A model generated the notes under the pieces. The model searched no databases and was not told where the DNA came from. It saw only the letters and a program-made list of their open reading frames with translations. A program made the translations under genes and the position numbers. Positions 18,111 to 27,685 of a stretch of 64,000 bases of DNA are shown piece after piece (the first letter of the stretch is position 1; every line of letters starts with the position of its first letter). Location of the stretch: contig NZ_CP071589.1 in the NCBI RefSeq assembly GCF_017357005.1, positions 2,356,001-2,420,000 on the forward strand, written 5' to 3'. Source of the DNA: Staphylococcus simiae. Lineage in GTDB: Bacteria > Bacillota > Bacilli > Staphylococcales > Staphylococcaceae.

Positions 18111-20949
18111 CTCTGACTGCTATTTCCATTGCTAAATTCATAGTAACTACATTACTTCCATTTGGCATAACATCTTGTTTTTCCGAACCTTTAATATATT
18201 CCGCTTTACCTAAATAATAAAAGTATTTACCGTCATCATCTTTCTTTTGAACAAACACATGCATTTCAATATCATTTTCTTTATGTGTCAAAATATTTTT
18301 CACTTCAGAAGAGGCTAACGTTCTATTTGATTTTGTATACCATTTCAACTCATCTTGACTCAAGAATTCATCTTCATATTTTGTGCTATCACTAATATCT
18401 TCATGCTTATCATAAGTTATAAAGATTGGCAATTGATTCCCTTTTATCATATAACCCATGATTACTGACGAACCATCTTTTTCCCAATTAAACAACTTAC
18501 TAAAATCTTCTCGCGAATACTTATTATATAAAATCATACTATTTTTACCATGCTGATATTTATCATTATTGTAAAATGCTAATTGTATTAAATCATCAAT
18601 AAGTATTTTAAATTCTCTTTTTCTCATAGATTGTTTGAATGAATCTTTCAAAGCTACTTCACTACTTGAAACTTGAATTAATGGTTCACCATATCTTTTA
18701 TCGATTGCTGAATCGTAAAAACTATAGTCTAAAATCCTCAACGATGTTCGTATATCTTCAATTGTTATATCATCATTTTCCCGTAGCATTTTTTTATCTA
18801 ATTCATCAATATTCATTGTTTCATTAGTCAATATTTCTTTGAGTACTAAAATATCTACTCTTTTTAAACCTGGCGAAATTTGCCTTGAAAAGAATGTTAA
18901 ATTTTTAAACTCATTTTCATTAAATACTACATCACTCTTTTTTTGCTTAAGCAAAAACTCATAATAATTTTTATACTTTGAAAATATTACACTTGGATCT
19001 ATCGAGTTTTGCCTTACAAAATCCATTAACAATGGCATACGTCCTAGTCTTCTTTCTACTTCTTCATATGCTTGTAAAATTAATTTAGGTTGATTTAATC
19101 TCACTGCTTCAAGAGATTCATAGATTTGTTTTTTAGCAACCTCTTCAAAATTAATAGTAGATACGCCATTTAATGTATTATTATTGGTTAAGAATTTTTT
19201 ATATTTATCTTTATTTTGTGATTGATCACCTGACAAAGCAATTGGAATTAAGTAATTAGTTTTATAATTCCCTATAAAATCAATCACAGTTACGTATTCT
19301 TTATTAGGACTTTTTCTTAGTCCTCTACCTAATTGTTGGACAAAGATGATACTTGATTCAGTTGGTCTTAGCATTACTACTTGATTTACTTCTGGAATAT
19401 CTATTCCTTCATTAAATAAATCTACAGTAATAATATAACTAATATCACCTTTTTTCAGTTTCTCTATAACTTGTTGTCGATAATTTATACCATCATCACC
19501 AGTTAAAGCTATCGACAGTACTTTTTTCTCACATAACTTTTCTGCTAATTCATATGCTTCTTTTTTACTACTTACAAATATTAATCCGTGAAGTTTCTCC
19601 CCTGAATAACCATAATAATTTGTCTTTTCTAAAATATAATTAACTCTTTCGTATGACGTTAAATATTTTAATTGTGATACATCTTCTTGTTCTACACCTT
19701 TATGTATATAGTCTGTTACACCGAAATAATGAAAAGGACATAATATATCACTTTCTAGTGCTTCTTGTAATCTTATTTCATATGCAATATTATAATCAAA
19801 TTGAGCAAATACATTAAGATCATCAGTTCGCTCTGGAGTAGCTGTCATACCTAGCATAAACTTTGGTTCAAAGTAATTGAAAACACGTTGATATGAAGCA
19901 GCAGCTGACCGATGTGCTTCATCAAAAACAATATAATCGAAAGTATCTTTAGGAAATTGTTCATAGTTATTATCTCTAGAAAGTGTTTGTATAGTAGCGA
20001 AAAGATATTTAGCTTCTACATCTTTGTGTTTCCCAGTTAACAAACCAAAAGCATTTTCATTTTCAAATGGAAACACTTTTTTAAATTCTTCTTTTGCTCT
20101 ATTTAATATTCCTTCATTATGCACTATAAACAGGAATTTTTTAGGGTTAAATTGTCTAACATCAAGTGCACATAGAATTGTTTTTCCAGTTCCTGTTGCA
20201 GATATAATCAAACTTTTCCGTTCATTCTTTGCTCTAATTTCTTGTAACGATTTCAAAGCGTGTCTTTGCATAAGATTTGGTTCAATTTCTACTGTATTAT
20301 TAACTTTTCTTGTTAAGGCTATTCTATCGTCTTCTAGTTCTGTTAATTTTTTTATTGATTTAAACTCAAATGTCTCTTTGTAATCTTCAATCCATTCTTC
20401 AGTTAAAAGCATACTATTATTCCAAAGCATATCAAATTGAGATTTGACGTTATTAACCAAATCTCCATTTTTCATAGTGGATAACAAAATATTATGTTCA
20501 TAATTAACTTTTAATGCATTAGAAGTTAAATTAGAACTTCCGATAATCATAGAAGTATAATTATCATGTTCAAACAAATATCCTTTAGCATGGAAACCTG
20601 CAATATCAGTAAGTCGTACTTCTACATTGTTCAGCTTCAATAATTCTCCATACATTTTAGGACTATTAAACCCTAAATAATTAGATGTTAATATTTTTCC
20701 ATTAATCCCTTTTTGGCTAAGATCCAGTAAATGAGACTTTAAACTAGCTAGTCCACTCTCAGTTATAAAAGCTACTGAAATAAAGAATGAATTACATTTC
20801 TTAAGTTCATCAATGATAGTTGATAAAACATTCTCATTTTTATTATTGATCAATAGTTTTGGTACATAATTCCCTTTATGTGAAGCAGATTTATCTATAA
20901 ATCCTTTATATAAAGATTGATTAAAATCTTCTAATAGCCTATTCATCAT
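18082..20949 (-). CDS. PLD-nuclease / superfamily 2 helicase / DUF3427 fusion protein
   Basis: 955 residues. N-terminal phospholipase D-like nuclease domain with an HKD motif: H120, K122, D129, then GSSN at 137-140. The SF2 helicase core follows: Walker A ATGTGKT (K256), DEAH at 343-346, motif III MTATPER, and motif VI QQLGRGLRKSPN. The C-terminal third (about 590-955) matches the DUF3427 type that follows such helicases. The protein could unwind and cut nucleic acid. The start lies 1 bp after the NUDIX stop, with GAGG inside the NUDIX end, so translation is coupled. Family members are often found in defence or mobile contexts; here the role is inferred. Confidence 0.85.
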   Translation of the reverse strand: MMNRLLEDFNQSLYKGFIDKSASHKGNYVPKLLINNKNENVLSTIIDELKKCNSFFISVAFITESGLASLKSHLLDLSQKGINGKILTSNYLGFNSPKMYGELLKLNNVEVRLTDIAGFHAKGYLFEHDNYTSMIIGSSNLTSNALKVNYEHNILLSTMKNGDLVNNVKSQFDMLWNNSMLLTEEWIEDYKETFEFKSIKKLTELEDDRIALTRKVNNTVEIEPNLMQRHALKSLQEIRAKNERKSLIISATGTGKTILCALDVRQFNPKKFLFIVHNEGILNRAKEEFKKVFPFENENAFGLLTGKHKDVEAKYLFATIQTLSRDNNYEQFPKDTFDYIVFDEAHRSAAASYQRVFNYFEPKFMLGMTATPERTDDLNVFAQFDYNIAYEIRLQEALESDILCPFHYFGVTDYIHKGVEQEDVSQLKYLTSYERVNYILEKTNYYGYSGEKLHGLIFVSSKKEAYELAEKLCEKKVLSIALTGDDGINYRQQVIEKLKKGDISYIITVDLFNEGIDIPEVNQVVMLRPTESSIIFVQQLGRGLRKSPNKEYVTVIDFIGNYKTNYLIPIALSGDQSQNKDKYKKFLTNNNTLNGVSTINFEEVAKKQIYESLEAVRLNQPKLILQAYEEVERRLGRMPLLMDFVRQNSIDPSVIFSKYKNYYEFLLKQKKSDVVFNENEFKNLTFFSRQISPGLKRVDILVLKEILTNETMNIDELDKKMLRENDDITIEDIRTSLRILDYSFYDSAIDKRYGEPLIQVSSSEVALKDSFKQSMRKREFKILIDDLIQLAFYNNDKYQHGKNSMILYNKYSREDFSKLFNWEKDGSSVIMGYMIKGNQLPIFITYDKHEDISDSTKYEDEFLSQDELKWYTKSNRTLASSEVKNILTHKENDIEMHVFVQKKDDDGKYFYYLGKAEYIKGSEKQDVMPNGSNVVTMNLAMEIAVRDDIYRYITN

Positions 20950-20950
20950 A

Positions 20951-21343
20951 TCATTCCTCAGACATTATTTTTTTTACAGCTGGTATATCTGCAGGAGCCC
21001 ACGTTAATTCATTAAGTTGTTGAAGGGGTAACCACATTATTTGCTTGTGTTCAGTTAAAGTAGGAAGTTCTTTATTTAACTCACACTTATAAGTTGAAAG
21101 TTTCACAATACCAAAATCATATTCATACTCTGTTGTCGTGACTTTATCCTTTACAATTAAATCACATTTCATTTCTTCTTTAATTTCCCTAATTAATGCT
21201 TCTTCTTCTGTTTCATCTTTTTCAATTTTTCCACCTGGAAATTCCCACATTAATGGTAAACTCATCTTTTCACTTCTTTGAGCACAAAGGATTTTATTAT
21301 CAGAGTATATAATTGCTCCCACTACATTTATTATTTTTTTCAT
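20951..21343 (-). CDS. NUDIX hydrolase, MutT/8-oxo-dGTPase-like
   Basis: 130 residues. The complete Nudix box G(x5)E(x7)REhxEE is visible from GGKIEKDETEEEALIREIKE onward; AQRS before it and the PLLPLQQLNELTW-type end also fit MutT-like (deoxy)nucleoside triphosphate pyrophosphohydrolases. AAAGGTGG precedes the ATG at 21343, and 18 upstream codons are excluded. It is the first gene of the operon with the PLD-helicase, a pairing that suggests nucleotide processing or sensing linked to the helicase, not general housekeeping. Confidence 0.85.
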   Translation of the reverse strand: MKKIINVVGAIIYSDNKILCAQRSEKMSLPLMWEFPGGKIEKDETEEEALIREIKEEMKCDLIVKDKVTTTEYEYDFGIVKLSTYKCELNKELPTLTEHKQIMWLPLQQLNELTWAPADIPAVKKIMSEE

Positions 21344-21442
21344 GATATCCACCTTTTCGCAATTAATTATCATCACTATTTTAGCAAATTTATACATATC
21401 TTATATACCAAAAGTAAAATATTACTTGTCTTCCGCCAAAAA

Positions 21443-21475
21443 GACACCTGAATACTGATCATTCAGATGTCTTAC
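21443..21475 (-). terminator. galU terminator
   Basis: On the minus strand, an AGACATCTGAATGATC / AGTATTCAGGTGTCT stem followed by TTTTT. Confidence 0.8.
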
Positions 21476-21543
21476 TCTTTGTTTAAGTGTGCTGTACATT
21501 ATGCTGTCATTTCCCATAGCATCACTTGGCTATCTAATTTTTC

Positions 21544-22410
21544 CTACAGTCCTAATTCTTTGATAAATTGTTTTAATTCTTCTTTCATGCTCTCATCTTT
21601 GAGTGCGTATTCTATTGTGGTTTTGACGAAGCCTATTTTTTCTCCGACGTCGTAGCGTTTACCTTCGAAATCGAAGGCATAGACTTGGCTGTCATTATTC
21701 ATACGTTCGATGGCATCTGTTAACTGGATTTCGTTACCTGCACCAACTTGTTGTGTTTTTAAATAGTCAAAAATGGTTGGTGTTAACACATAGCGTCCCA
21801 TGATGGCTAAGTTTGATGGCGCTGTCCCTTGTGCAGGCTTTTCAACAAATTGCTTCACTTCATAGCGTCGTCCTTGCTGTGATAAAGGATCAATAATACC
21901 GTAACGATGTGTTTGGTCTTGTGGTACTTCTTGCACGCCAATCACGGAATGTCCTGTTTGTTCATAAACATCCATTAATTGTTTAATTGCTGGTGTTTCT
22001 GACTCAACAATATCGTCACCAAGCAGCACTGCAAATGGCTCATCACCTATAAATTGTTGTGCAGCTCGAATGGCATCTCCTAAGCCTTTTTGTTCACGTT
22101 GTCTCACATAAAATATATTAGCCAAATTAGTCGGATATTGTACTGCATCTAACATTTCTGTTTTACTTTTTTCCGTTAAAATCATTTCCAACTCTTTTTG
22201 ACTGTCAAAATGGTCTTCGATAGCTCTTTTATGGCGACCAGTAACAATAATAATATCTTCGATGCCTGCTTTAGCCGCTTCTTCTACTATGTATTGTATG
22301 GTTGGTTTATCTAATATCGGTAACATTTCTTTAGGCATCGCTTTTGTTGCTGGTAAAAATCGTGTACCTAGTCCTGCAGCAGGTATAATCGCCTTTTTGA
22401 TTTGCTTCAA
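21544..22410 (-). CDS. galU: UTP-glucose-1-phosphate uridylyltransferase
   Basis: 288 residues, the usual GtaB/GalU length. Nucleotide-binding start [20 protein letters not shown], then [26 protein letters not shown] and VEKPAQG are all family signatures. It makes UDP-glucose for glycolipid and polysaccharide synthesis. The start is TTG at 22410 with AAAGGAG at 8 bases, which gives [13 protein letters not shown]; the longer open frame adds 16 codons without support. It is monocistronic with a strong terminator. Confidence 0.95.
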   Translation of the reverse strand: MKQIKKAIIPAAGLGTRFLPATKAMPKEMLPILDKPTIQYIVEEAAKAGIEDIIIVTGRHKRAIEDHFDSQKELEMILTEKSKTEMLDAVQYPTNLANIFYVRQREQKGLGDAIRAAQQFIGDEPFAVLLGDDIVESETPAIKQLMDVYEQTGHSVIGVQEVPQDQTHRYGIIDPLSQQGRRYEVKQFVEKPAQGTAPSNLAIMGRYVLTPTIFDYLKTQQVGAGNEIQLTDAIERMNNDSQVYAFDFEGKRYDVGEKIGFVKTTIEYALKDESMKEELKQFIKELGL

Positions 22411-22546
22411 ATCTATTCTCTCCTTTGTAAGTCCGTTACTAGTTGATATTATCGTCATTTTATCACTATTTAAAACGCATTCATAGTGTCATATCATTCA
22501 GCCTACTCATGTTAGTATCAAACTGTTTATGTTACTACAAAATTAA

Positions 22547-22592
22547 CAGCACATATCATCGTGTCACTATTGGACATGTTAATATGTGCTGT
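22547..22592 (-). terminator. gntP operon terminator
   Basis: ACAGCACATAT pairs with ATATGTGCTGT; the minus-strand tail is TTAATTTT. Confidence 0.75.
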
Positions 22593-22606
22593 CACTTTCC
22601 ATCTTT

Positions 22607-23965
22607 TTAAACGAATAAACTAATAAAGAGAATAAAGATAATACCTGATACAGAAATGATCGTTTCTAATAACGACCATGTTAGGAATGTTTCTTTAACA
22701 GTTAAACCGAAATATTCTTTAAACATCCAGAAGCCGGCATCATTAACATGGGACAGAATCACACTACCTGCACCTATCGCTAAGACCACTAAAGCTACAT
22801 TAGCATCTGAGGCTTGTAATAATGGCATAACAATTCCAGTAGTAGAAATTGCGGCAACTGTAGCAGATCCTAACGCAATACGTAATACCGCTGCAACGAT
22901 CCATGCTAATAAAATAGGTGACATATGTGTCCCTTCAAACATTTTCGCAATTGTATCACCAACGCCACCATCGATGAGGACTTGTTTAAATGTACCACCA
23001 CCACCAATGATTAATAGCATCATACCAATGGGATAAATAGCATTCGTTACAGATTCCATAATGTCATCCATTTTACGTTGTCTCAAAATGCCCATTGAAT
23101 AAATAGCAAAGATTACTGCAATAAGCATTGCTGTTCCTGCAGTACCAACCATATAAATAATAGACTCTATCATATTAGTTGGTTGTTCGTGTCCAGTTAC
23201 TAACTGTGTAATTGTTGAAATTAACATTAAGATGACCGGCAATGTTGCTGTTAATAAACTAAGTCCGAAGCTCGGCATTTCAGCGTCGCTAAATGATTTT
23301 TGTGCACCTAAAGCTGAAATATCGCCTTCTCTTGCATACGCTGTTGGCGTTAATTTCTGTGCCATTCTATTAAAGATTGGGCCAGCAATAATGGTTACAG
23401 GAATAGCAATAATAATACCGTATAATAAGACATCCCCCACATTAGCCTTTAATTCTTTAGCAATGACCACTGGACCAGGATGTGGTGGTAAGAAACCGTG
23501 TGTCACAGATAACGCTGTAACCATTGGTAATCCTAATTTTAAAATAGAGACATTAGCACGTTTAGCTACCGTAAAGACTAAAGGTATCAATAAGACTAAA
23601 CCAACTTCAAAAAATAATGCGATACCAACAATAAATGCAGCAACTAACATCGCCCATTGTACATGTTTTTGACCAAATTTATTAATGAGTGTGTCAGCGA
23701 TCCGAGTGGCGCCTCCACCATCTGCCAGTAATTTACCCAAAATTGCACCTAATCCAAAAATTAATGCAATATGTCCGAGTGTACTACCCATACCTTTTTC
23801 CACTGTTTCCATAATTTTCGTTAGTGGCATACCAAGTAATAACGCAGTAATAATTGATGTAATAATTAATGACACAAAGGTATTTAATTTAAAGCCGATA
23901 ATTAATCCAAGTAATATTATGATACCTAATACAACACTAATAATAGGCCATATTTCTGACAACAT
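22607..23965 (-). CDS. gntP: Gluconate permease
   Basis: 452 residues with about 12-14 membrane segments of the GntP/CitMHS type. Signature patches are GLGAILGKLLADGGGATRIAD, GVLL-type VGLVLLIPLVF, HGFLPPHPGPVVIAKEL, and LSHVNDAGFWMFKEYFGL. It imports gluconate by proton symport. It is the last gene of the gntR-gntK-gntP operon, about 230 bp after gntK. GAAGGAGATG lies before the ATG. Confidence 0.93.
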   Translation of the reverse strand: MLSEIWPIISVVLGIIILLGLIIGFKLNTFVSLIITSIITALLLGMPLTKIMETVEKGMGSTLGHIALIFGLGAILGKLLADGGGATRIADTLINKFGQKHVQWAMLVAAFIVGIALFFEVGLVLLIPLVFTVAKRANVSILKLGLPMVTALSVTHGFLPPHPGPVVIAKELKANVGDVLLYGIIIAIPVTIIAGPIFNRMAQKLTPTAYAREGDISALGAQKSFSDAEMPSFGLSLLTATLPVILMLISTITQLVTGHEQPTNMIESIIYMVGTAGTAMLIAVIFAIYSMGILRQRKMDDIMESVTNAIYPIGMMLLIIGGGGTFKQVLIDGGVGDTIAKMFEGTHMSPILLAWIVAAVLRIALGSATVAAISTTGIVMPLLQASDANVALVVLAIGAGSVILSHVNDAGFWMFKEYFGLTVKETFLTWSLLETIISVSGIIFILFISLFV

Positions 23966-24195
23966 GACATCTCCTTCTTTCTTTACATAAAATAATTGAT
24001 AACACTGGCATTGTATTACCAGTCATTCATGACGTAATGCTGAAGTAAAAATAGACAGTAACTGATTATTTTAAAATTTGTCTTATCAAACACATCATCC
24101 ACTCTAGCTAGTAGTAACTATATTGTTGTTAATCACGCTAGCTACTCCTCAAAATGAAAAGTCAAAGTGTTAAATGCTTGATCATTGATATCAAA

Positions 24196-25734
24196 CTAAG
24201 ACATATACTTACGTTGAAAATCTGCAATTTGACTATAGTTATCTTTTAAAGAGCGACTTAAATCAATAAATATTGATACGAGTTGTTGATATATTTCAAC
24301 ATTGTCAGCCTGTGGTAAATGATTATGTGTGGCACCTACCATCTTTTCTACAATTGACAAATCTTCAATGTCACCAATAGCTTTCAGTCCTAGTACACAG
24401 GCACCTAGACAAGAACTTTCATAACTTTCTGGCACCATGAGTTCTGTATCAAAAATATCTGCCATCATTTGACGCCACACTTCACTTTTAGCAAATCCAC
24501 CCGTAGCTTTAATCATTGTCGGCGATTCGTTCATCACTTCGACAAGTGCTAAGTAAACTGTATAAAGGTTATATAATACGCCTTCTAAAGCTGCACGTAT
24601 CATATGTTCCTTTTTATGAGAAAGCGTTAAACCAAAGAACGAACCACGCGCATCTGCATTCCATAATGGCGCTCTTTCTCCTGCTAAATATGGATGGAAA
24701 ATAAGTCCATCTGCCCCTGGATTGACACGACTAGCTATTTGGGTCAAGACATCATAAGGGTCAACGCCTAGTCGTTTAGCTGTCTCGACTTCGCTAGCAA
24801 GTAATTCATCTCGTAACCAACGTAGAACGACACCTCCATTATTAACCGGACCTCCAATGACATAATGATCTTCTGTTAAGACATAACAAAAGATACGTCC
24901 TTTATAGTCTGTACGTGGTTTATCAATAACCGTACGTATCGCACCAGATGTGCCAATCGTTACAGCGACTTCACCTTTGTTATAACTATTAACACCTAGA
25001 TTAGATAGCACACCATCACTCGCACCAATAACAAATGGTGTATCTTCGTTGAGTCCCATCAAAGTGGCATAACGTTTTTTCATTCCTGTTAAAATGTGTG
25101 TTGTTGGTACAACTTTCGGCAATTGTTGTCTAGAAATGCCTAAAATTGCTAAAACATCGTCATCCCAGTCTAAGCGTTCTAAATTAAACATGCCTGTAGC
25201 TGATGCCATTGAATAATCAATCACATATTCATCAAACAACTGGTAAAAAATATATGTTTTAATATCTGCAAACATAGCCGTTTGCTCATAAATGTCTTGC
25301 AATTCATGTTTCATCCAAAATATTTTTGCTAACGGTGACATAGGATGAATGGGTGTACCAGTACGTTGATAAATTTCAAAGCCTTGGTGCTGTTCGTTTA
25401 ACAATGTTGCATATTGAGACGCACGGTTGTCTGCCCAAGTAATATTATTTGTTAAACGTTTATGTTCGTCATTCATAGCAATCAAACTATGCATTTGGGC
25501 ACTGAACGATACAAGCTTAATATCTTCAGGTGCAATATCCGCTTCTCTGACGACATATTTAATAGTCATCAATACTGCATCAAAGAGTTCATCAGGATTC
25601 TCTTCTGACACATCGACATTTGGAGTATGTAAATCATAACCAATGTTGTGCTTCATAATAAATTGGCCATGTTCATCATAAAGTACAGATTTGGTACTTG
25701 TTGTGCCTATATCGACACCTATCATGTATTTCAT
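24196..25734 (-). CDS. gntK: Gluconokinase (FGGY family)
   Basis: 512 residues. FGGY kinase features are the N-terminal phosphate loop GVDIGTTSTKSVLYD, W-ADNRAS substrate loop, GASDGVLSNLG, TIGTSGAIR adenosine loop and ATGGFAKSEVWRQMMADI. It phosphorylates gluconate to 6-phosphogluconate, feeding the pentose phosphate pathway. Gene order and length match the staphylococcal gnt operon. GAAGGATG precedes the ATG; the gene begins 19 bp after gntR. Confidence 0.92.
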   Translation of the reverse strand: MKYMIGVDIGTTSTKSVLYDEHGQFIMKHNIGYDLHTPNVDVSEENPDELFDAVLMTIKYVVREADIAPEDIKLVSFSAQMHSLIAMNDEHKRLTNNITWADNRASQYATLLNEQHQGFEIYQRTGTPIHPMSPLAKIFWMKHELQDIYEQTAMFADIKTYIFYQLFDEYVIDYSMASATGMFNLERLDWDDDVLAILGISRQQLPKVVPTTHILTGMKKRYATLMGLNEDTPFVIGASDGVLSNLGVNSYNKGEVAVTIGTSGAIRTVIDKPRTDYKGRIFCYVLTEDHYVIGGPVNNGGVVLRWLRDELLASEVETAKRLGVDPYDVLTQIASRVNPGADGLIFHPYLAGERAPLWNADARGSFFGLTLSHKKEHMIRAALEGVLYNLYTVYLALVEVMNESPTMIKATGGFAKSEVWRQMMADIFDTELMVPESYESSCLGACVLGLKAIGDIEDLSIVEKMVGATHNHLPQADNVEIYQQLVSIFIDLSRSLKDNYSQIADFQRKYMS

Positions 25735-25753
25735 CGTACATCCTTCTTTCCTG

Positions 25754-26434
25754 TTAATTTAACCAAAAACCATCAATGTCTTTACCTACGTCATCAAAGT
25801 TTAAATGAAACGCTTCTTTTAAAATTTGAGCATCATATTGTTCCACAGCATCTATAAATACTTGATGATTATAATGGATGCGCTCAAAGTCTTGTGGATT
25901 ATGTGCCATTCTTTGTCTCATCGATATTAAAATGAGCGACTCCATCACTGGTTTCAAATGATGCCAGAAAGATTTTAAATATTGATGATGGGAAGCTTTA
26001 ATAAGTACTTCGTGAAACTCAAAATCATGTTTCGTGAATGATTCTACATCTTCAAATTGTACTGCCACTTTCATCATTTCAAGTTGCTTCTTCATTTCTT
26101 TGACAATTGCTGTGCGATCTTGATCTTTAAGACGAGAGAAGGCAAAAGACTCAAGCATTAGACGTAAGTCATAAAGCTCTTTTTTCTCTTGCTCAGCAAA
26201 AGGTAAGACTTGGGCTCCCATTCTTTCCAATTGAATTAATTGATCACGTTGTAATAGTTTAAATGCATCACGAACTGGAGAACGACTTACATTAAATTGT
26301 TTAGCAATTTGATTTTCCGTTAACAATGATTGTGGTTGAATATTGCCATTGACAATACCCAGTCTCAAATTAGCTGCGATGCCTTCTCCAGTTGTTAAAC
26401 CTTCTAACCATTTTTCAGGGTAGCCATAAGTCAT
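25754..26434 (-). CDS. gntR: GntR-family repressor of the gluconate operon
   Basis: 226 residues, FadR/GntR subfamily. The winged helix contains LLTENQIAKQFNVSRSPVRDAFKLLQRDQLIQLER, and a helical FCD ligand domain follows. It should repress its own operon until gluconate binds. The ATG at 26434 has GGAG at 8 bases; the GTG three codons earlier is not used. A perfect palindrome lies just upstream at 26458-26479. Confidence 0.92.
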   Translation of the reverse strand: MTYGYPEKWLEGLTTGEGIAANLRLGIVNGNIQPQSLLTENQIAKQFNVSRSPVRDAFKLLQRDQLIQLERMGAQVLPFAEQEKKELYDLRLMLESFAFSRLKDQDRTAIVKEMKKQLEMMKVAVQFEDVESFTKHDFEFHEVLIKASHHQYLKSFWHHLKPVMESLILISMRQRMAHNPQDFERIHYNHQVFIDAVEQYDAQILKEAFHLNFDDVGKDIDGFWLN

Positions 26435-26457
26435 TATCTTCACTCCATTTCATTTCG

Positions 26458-26479
26458 CTATACTTGTATACAAGTATAG
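26458..26479. promoter_or_regulatory. GntR operator
   Basis: A perfect 22-bp palindrome with half-site CTATACTTGTA, 24 bp upstream of the gntR start. The ACTTGTATACAAGT core is what gluconate GntR proteins bind. Confidence 0.85.
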
Positions 26480-26499
26480 TAATATAATTATTTTCGTTT

Positions 26500-26513
26500 T
26501 GCAAGCGCTTACT
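26500..26513. promoter_or_regulatory. CcpA-binding cre site
   Basis: TGCAAGCGCTTACT matches the cre consensus TGWNANCGNTNWCA except at the last base. Its place upstream of gntRKP implies glucose repression of gluconate use. Confidence 0.7.
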
Positions 26514-26853
26514 TAATGTCGTAAGTTTAGACAATCTTCAATGATATAACGATAGTCGTTTTTAACTTTACTACTATATTTGTGAATTGACGCTCTAACG
26601 AGTGAATTCGTTTACAGTTTATGAGGATGATCCAGAGGATTTAAAAATATCTAAAAAGAGAAACGATAGAAACAATGATAGACAATGATTACTAAAGAAT
26701 TTCACATCCTTATAGATCATTGCCCATCTTTAAAGATTATTAATTAAACATATCATTATTAAAGGTAGCAACTACCTATCATAGTCGCTACCTTTATTCA
26801 TTAGAACCTAACTTACGCTCCATTGATTAGAAAAGACGATGTGTGCGCATCAC
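26514..26853. other. Gene-free region between gnt operon and zinc-ribbon gene
   Basis: It holds the far upstream part of the gnt promoter, unassigned AT-rich DNA, and the hairpin at 26759-26793. No gene is supported. Confidence 0.5.
26759..26793. terminator. Terminator after the MerR/zinc-ribbon pair
   Basis: AAAGGTAGC-ACTA pairs with TAGT-GCTACCTTT. It is symmetrical enough to serve both strands. Confidence 0.7.
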
Positions 26854-27123
26854 CTATTCAGTCGATTGAGTCATCGATGTTTCATTTGTTGGCACTTTGC
26901 TTGATACTTCTATACAATAATGTCTTTCATGACAATTAGGGCAGTCAAACTGTCTCGTCTTAGTGGTATGAGGTGCTTTAATTACTTGCCAAACATTAGG
27001 CTTGAATATATGTTGGCAATTAGGGCACATGTACTTTACATTACGATAATAGTAATACGTTACTGCCAAACTATATGGTACTGCTACTGCTAACGTACCC
27101 ACAAAAAGCCATTTATTCTTCAT
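26854..27123 (-). CDS. Small membrane protein with cytosolic zinc ribbon
   Basis: 89 residues. An N-terminal membrane segment (WLFVGTLAVAVPYSLAVTYYYY) is followed by two CPNC knuckles (YMCPNCQ and FDCPNCH) that form a zinc ribbon. The start ATG overlaps the stop of the upstream MerR gene (ATGA), so the 18 codons in the longer frame are part of that overlap and not of this protein. Coupling implies joint function with the regulator. Function unknown. Confidence 0.75.
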   Translation of the reverse strand: MKNKWLFVGTLAVAVPYSLAVTYYYYRNVKYMCPNCQHIFKPNVWQVIKAPHTTKTRQFDCPNCHERHYCIEVSSKVPTNETSMTQSTE

Positions 27124-27602
27124 AACAATTGCACTGAATATACCACTATAATGCCTACGATGCCAGCACTTATCCAAATATGTCGTCTCATTTTCTGTAC
27201 GTCATCGTTTAGTTTCATTGTTTGTTCTATGTCCACTAAATGTGATATTGGAGAAGTTGACTGATGGCTAACATATTGCTTTAGTTGTTGAATCGTTTGC
27301 ATTTTTTCTTGTTGTTGCTGTATTTGTTGCGATAATTGCTGTTCTTTCAAAGCCAACATCGTCTTGAGTGTCGTTAGTGTACTTTCTTCTGACATCAACA
27401 TTTTAATATCATTTAACGAACATCCTACATCTTTTAAAAATAATATTAATTGCAATTGTTGTACTTGTTCTTCTGTGTAGTAGCGTCTATTCCCTTCTGT
27501 TATACCAGCTGGTTTTAACAGTTCTTTGCGATCATAATACTGGATAGTTCTTACTGTAACATGGCATAAATCAGCTAACTCTCCTGTAGTATATGTCGAC
27601 AT
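27120..27602 (-). CDS. MerR-family regulator with C-terminal membrane segment
   Basis: 160 residues. The MerR helix-turn-helix reads YTTGELADLCHVTVRTIQYYDRKELLKPAG with the usual wing NRRYYTEEQVQQL. A glutamine-rich coiled coil follows (about 85-110), then a hydrophobic C-terminal segment (IWISAGIVGIIVVYSVQLL). The membrane tail is unusual for MerR and suggests a membrane-tethered sensor working with the coupled zinc-ribbon membrane protein. AGGAGGTGA precedes the ATG at 27602. Confidence 0.82.
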   Translation of the reverse strand: MSTYTTGELADLCHVTVRTIQYYDRKELLKPAGITEGNRRYYTEEQVQQLQLILFLKDVGCSLNDIKMLMSEESTLTTLKTMLALKEQQLSQQIQQQQEKMQTIQQLKQYVSHQSTSPISHLVDIEQTMKLNDDVQKMRRHIWISAGIVGIIVVYSVQLL

Positions 27603-27685
27603 AGCTATCACCTCCTACACTCAAAGTACTTTATGACGCAACGTCACGAGCAAATATTTTTCAGTCATTTATTCATATTTTATCG

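Noticed and set aside
22656-23990. Several long plus-strand frames (100-146 residues) within gntP
   Set aside because: They are antisense to a well-conserved permease; no ribosome sites and low-complexity content.
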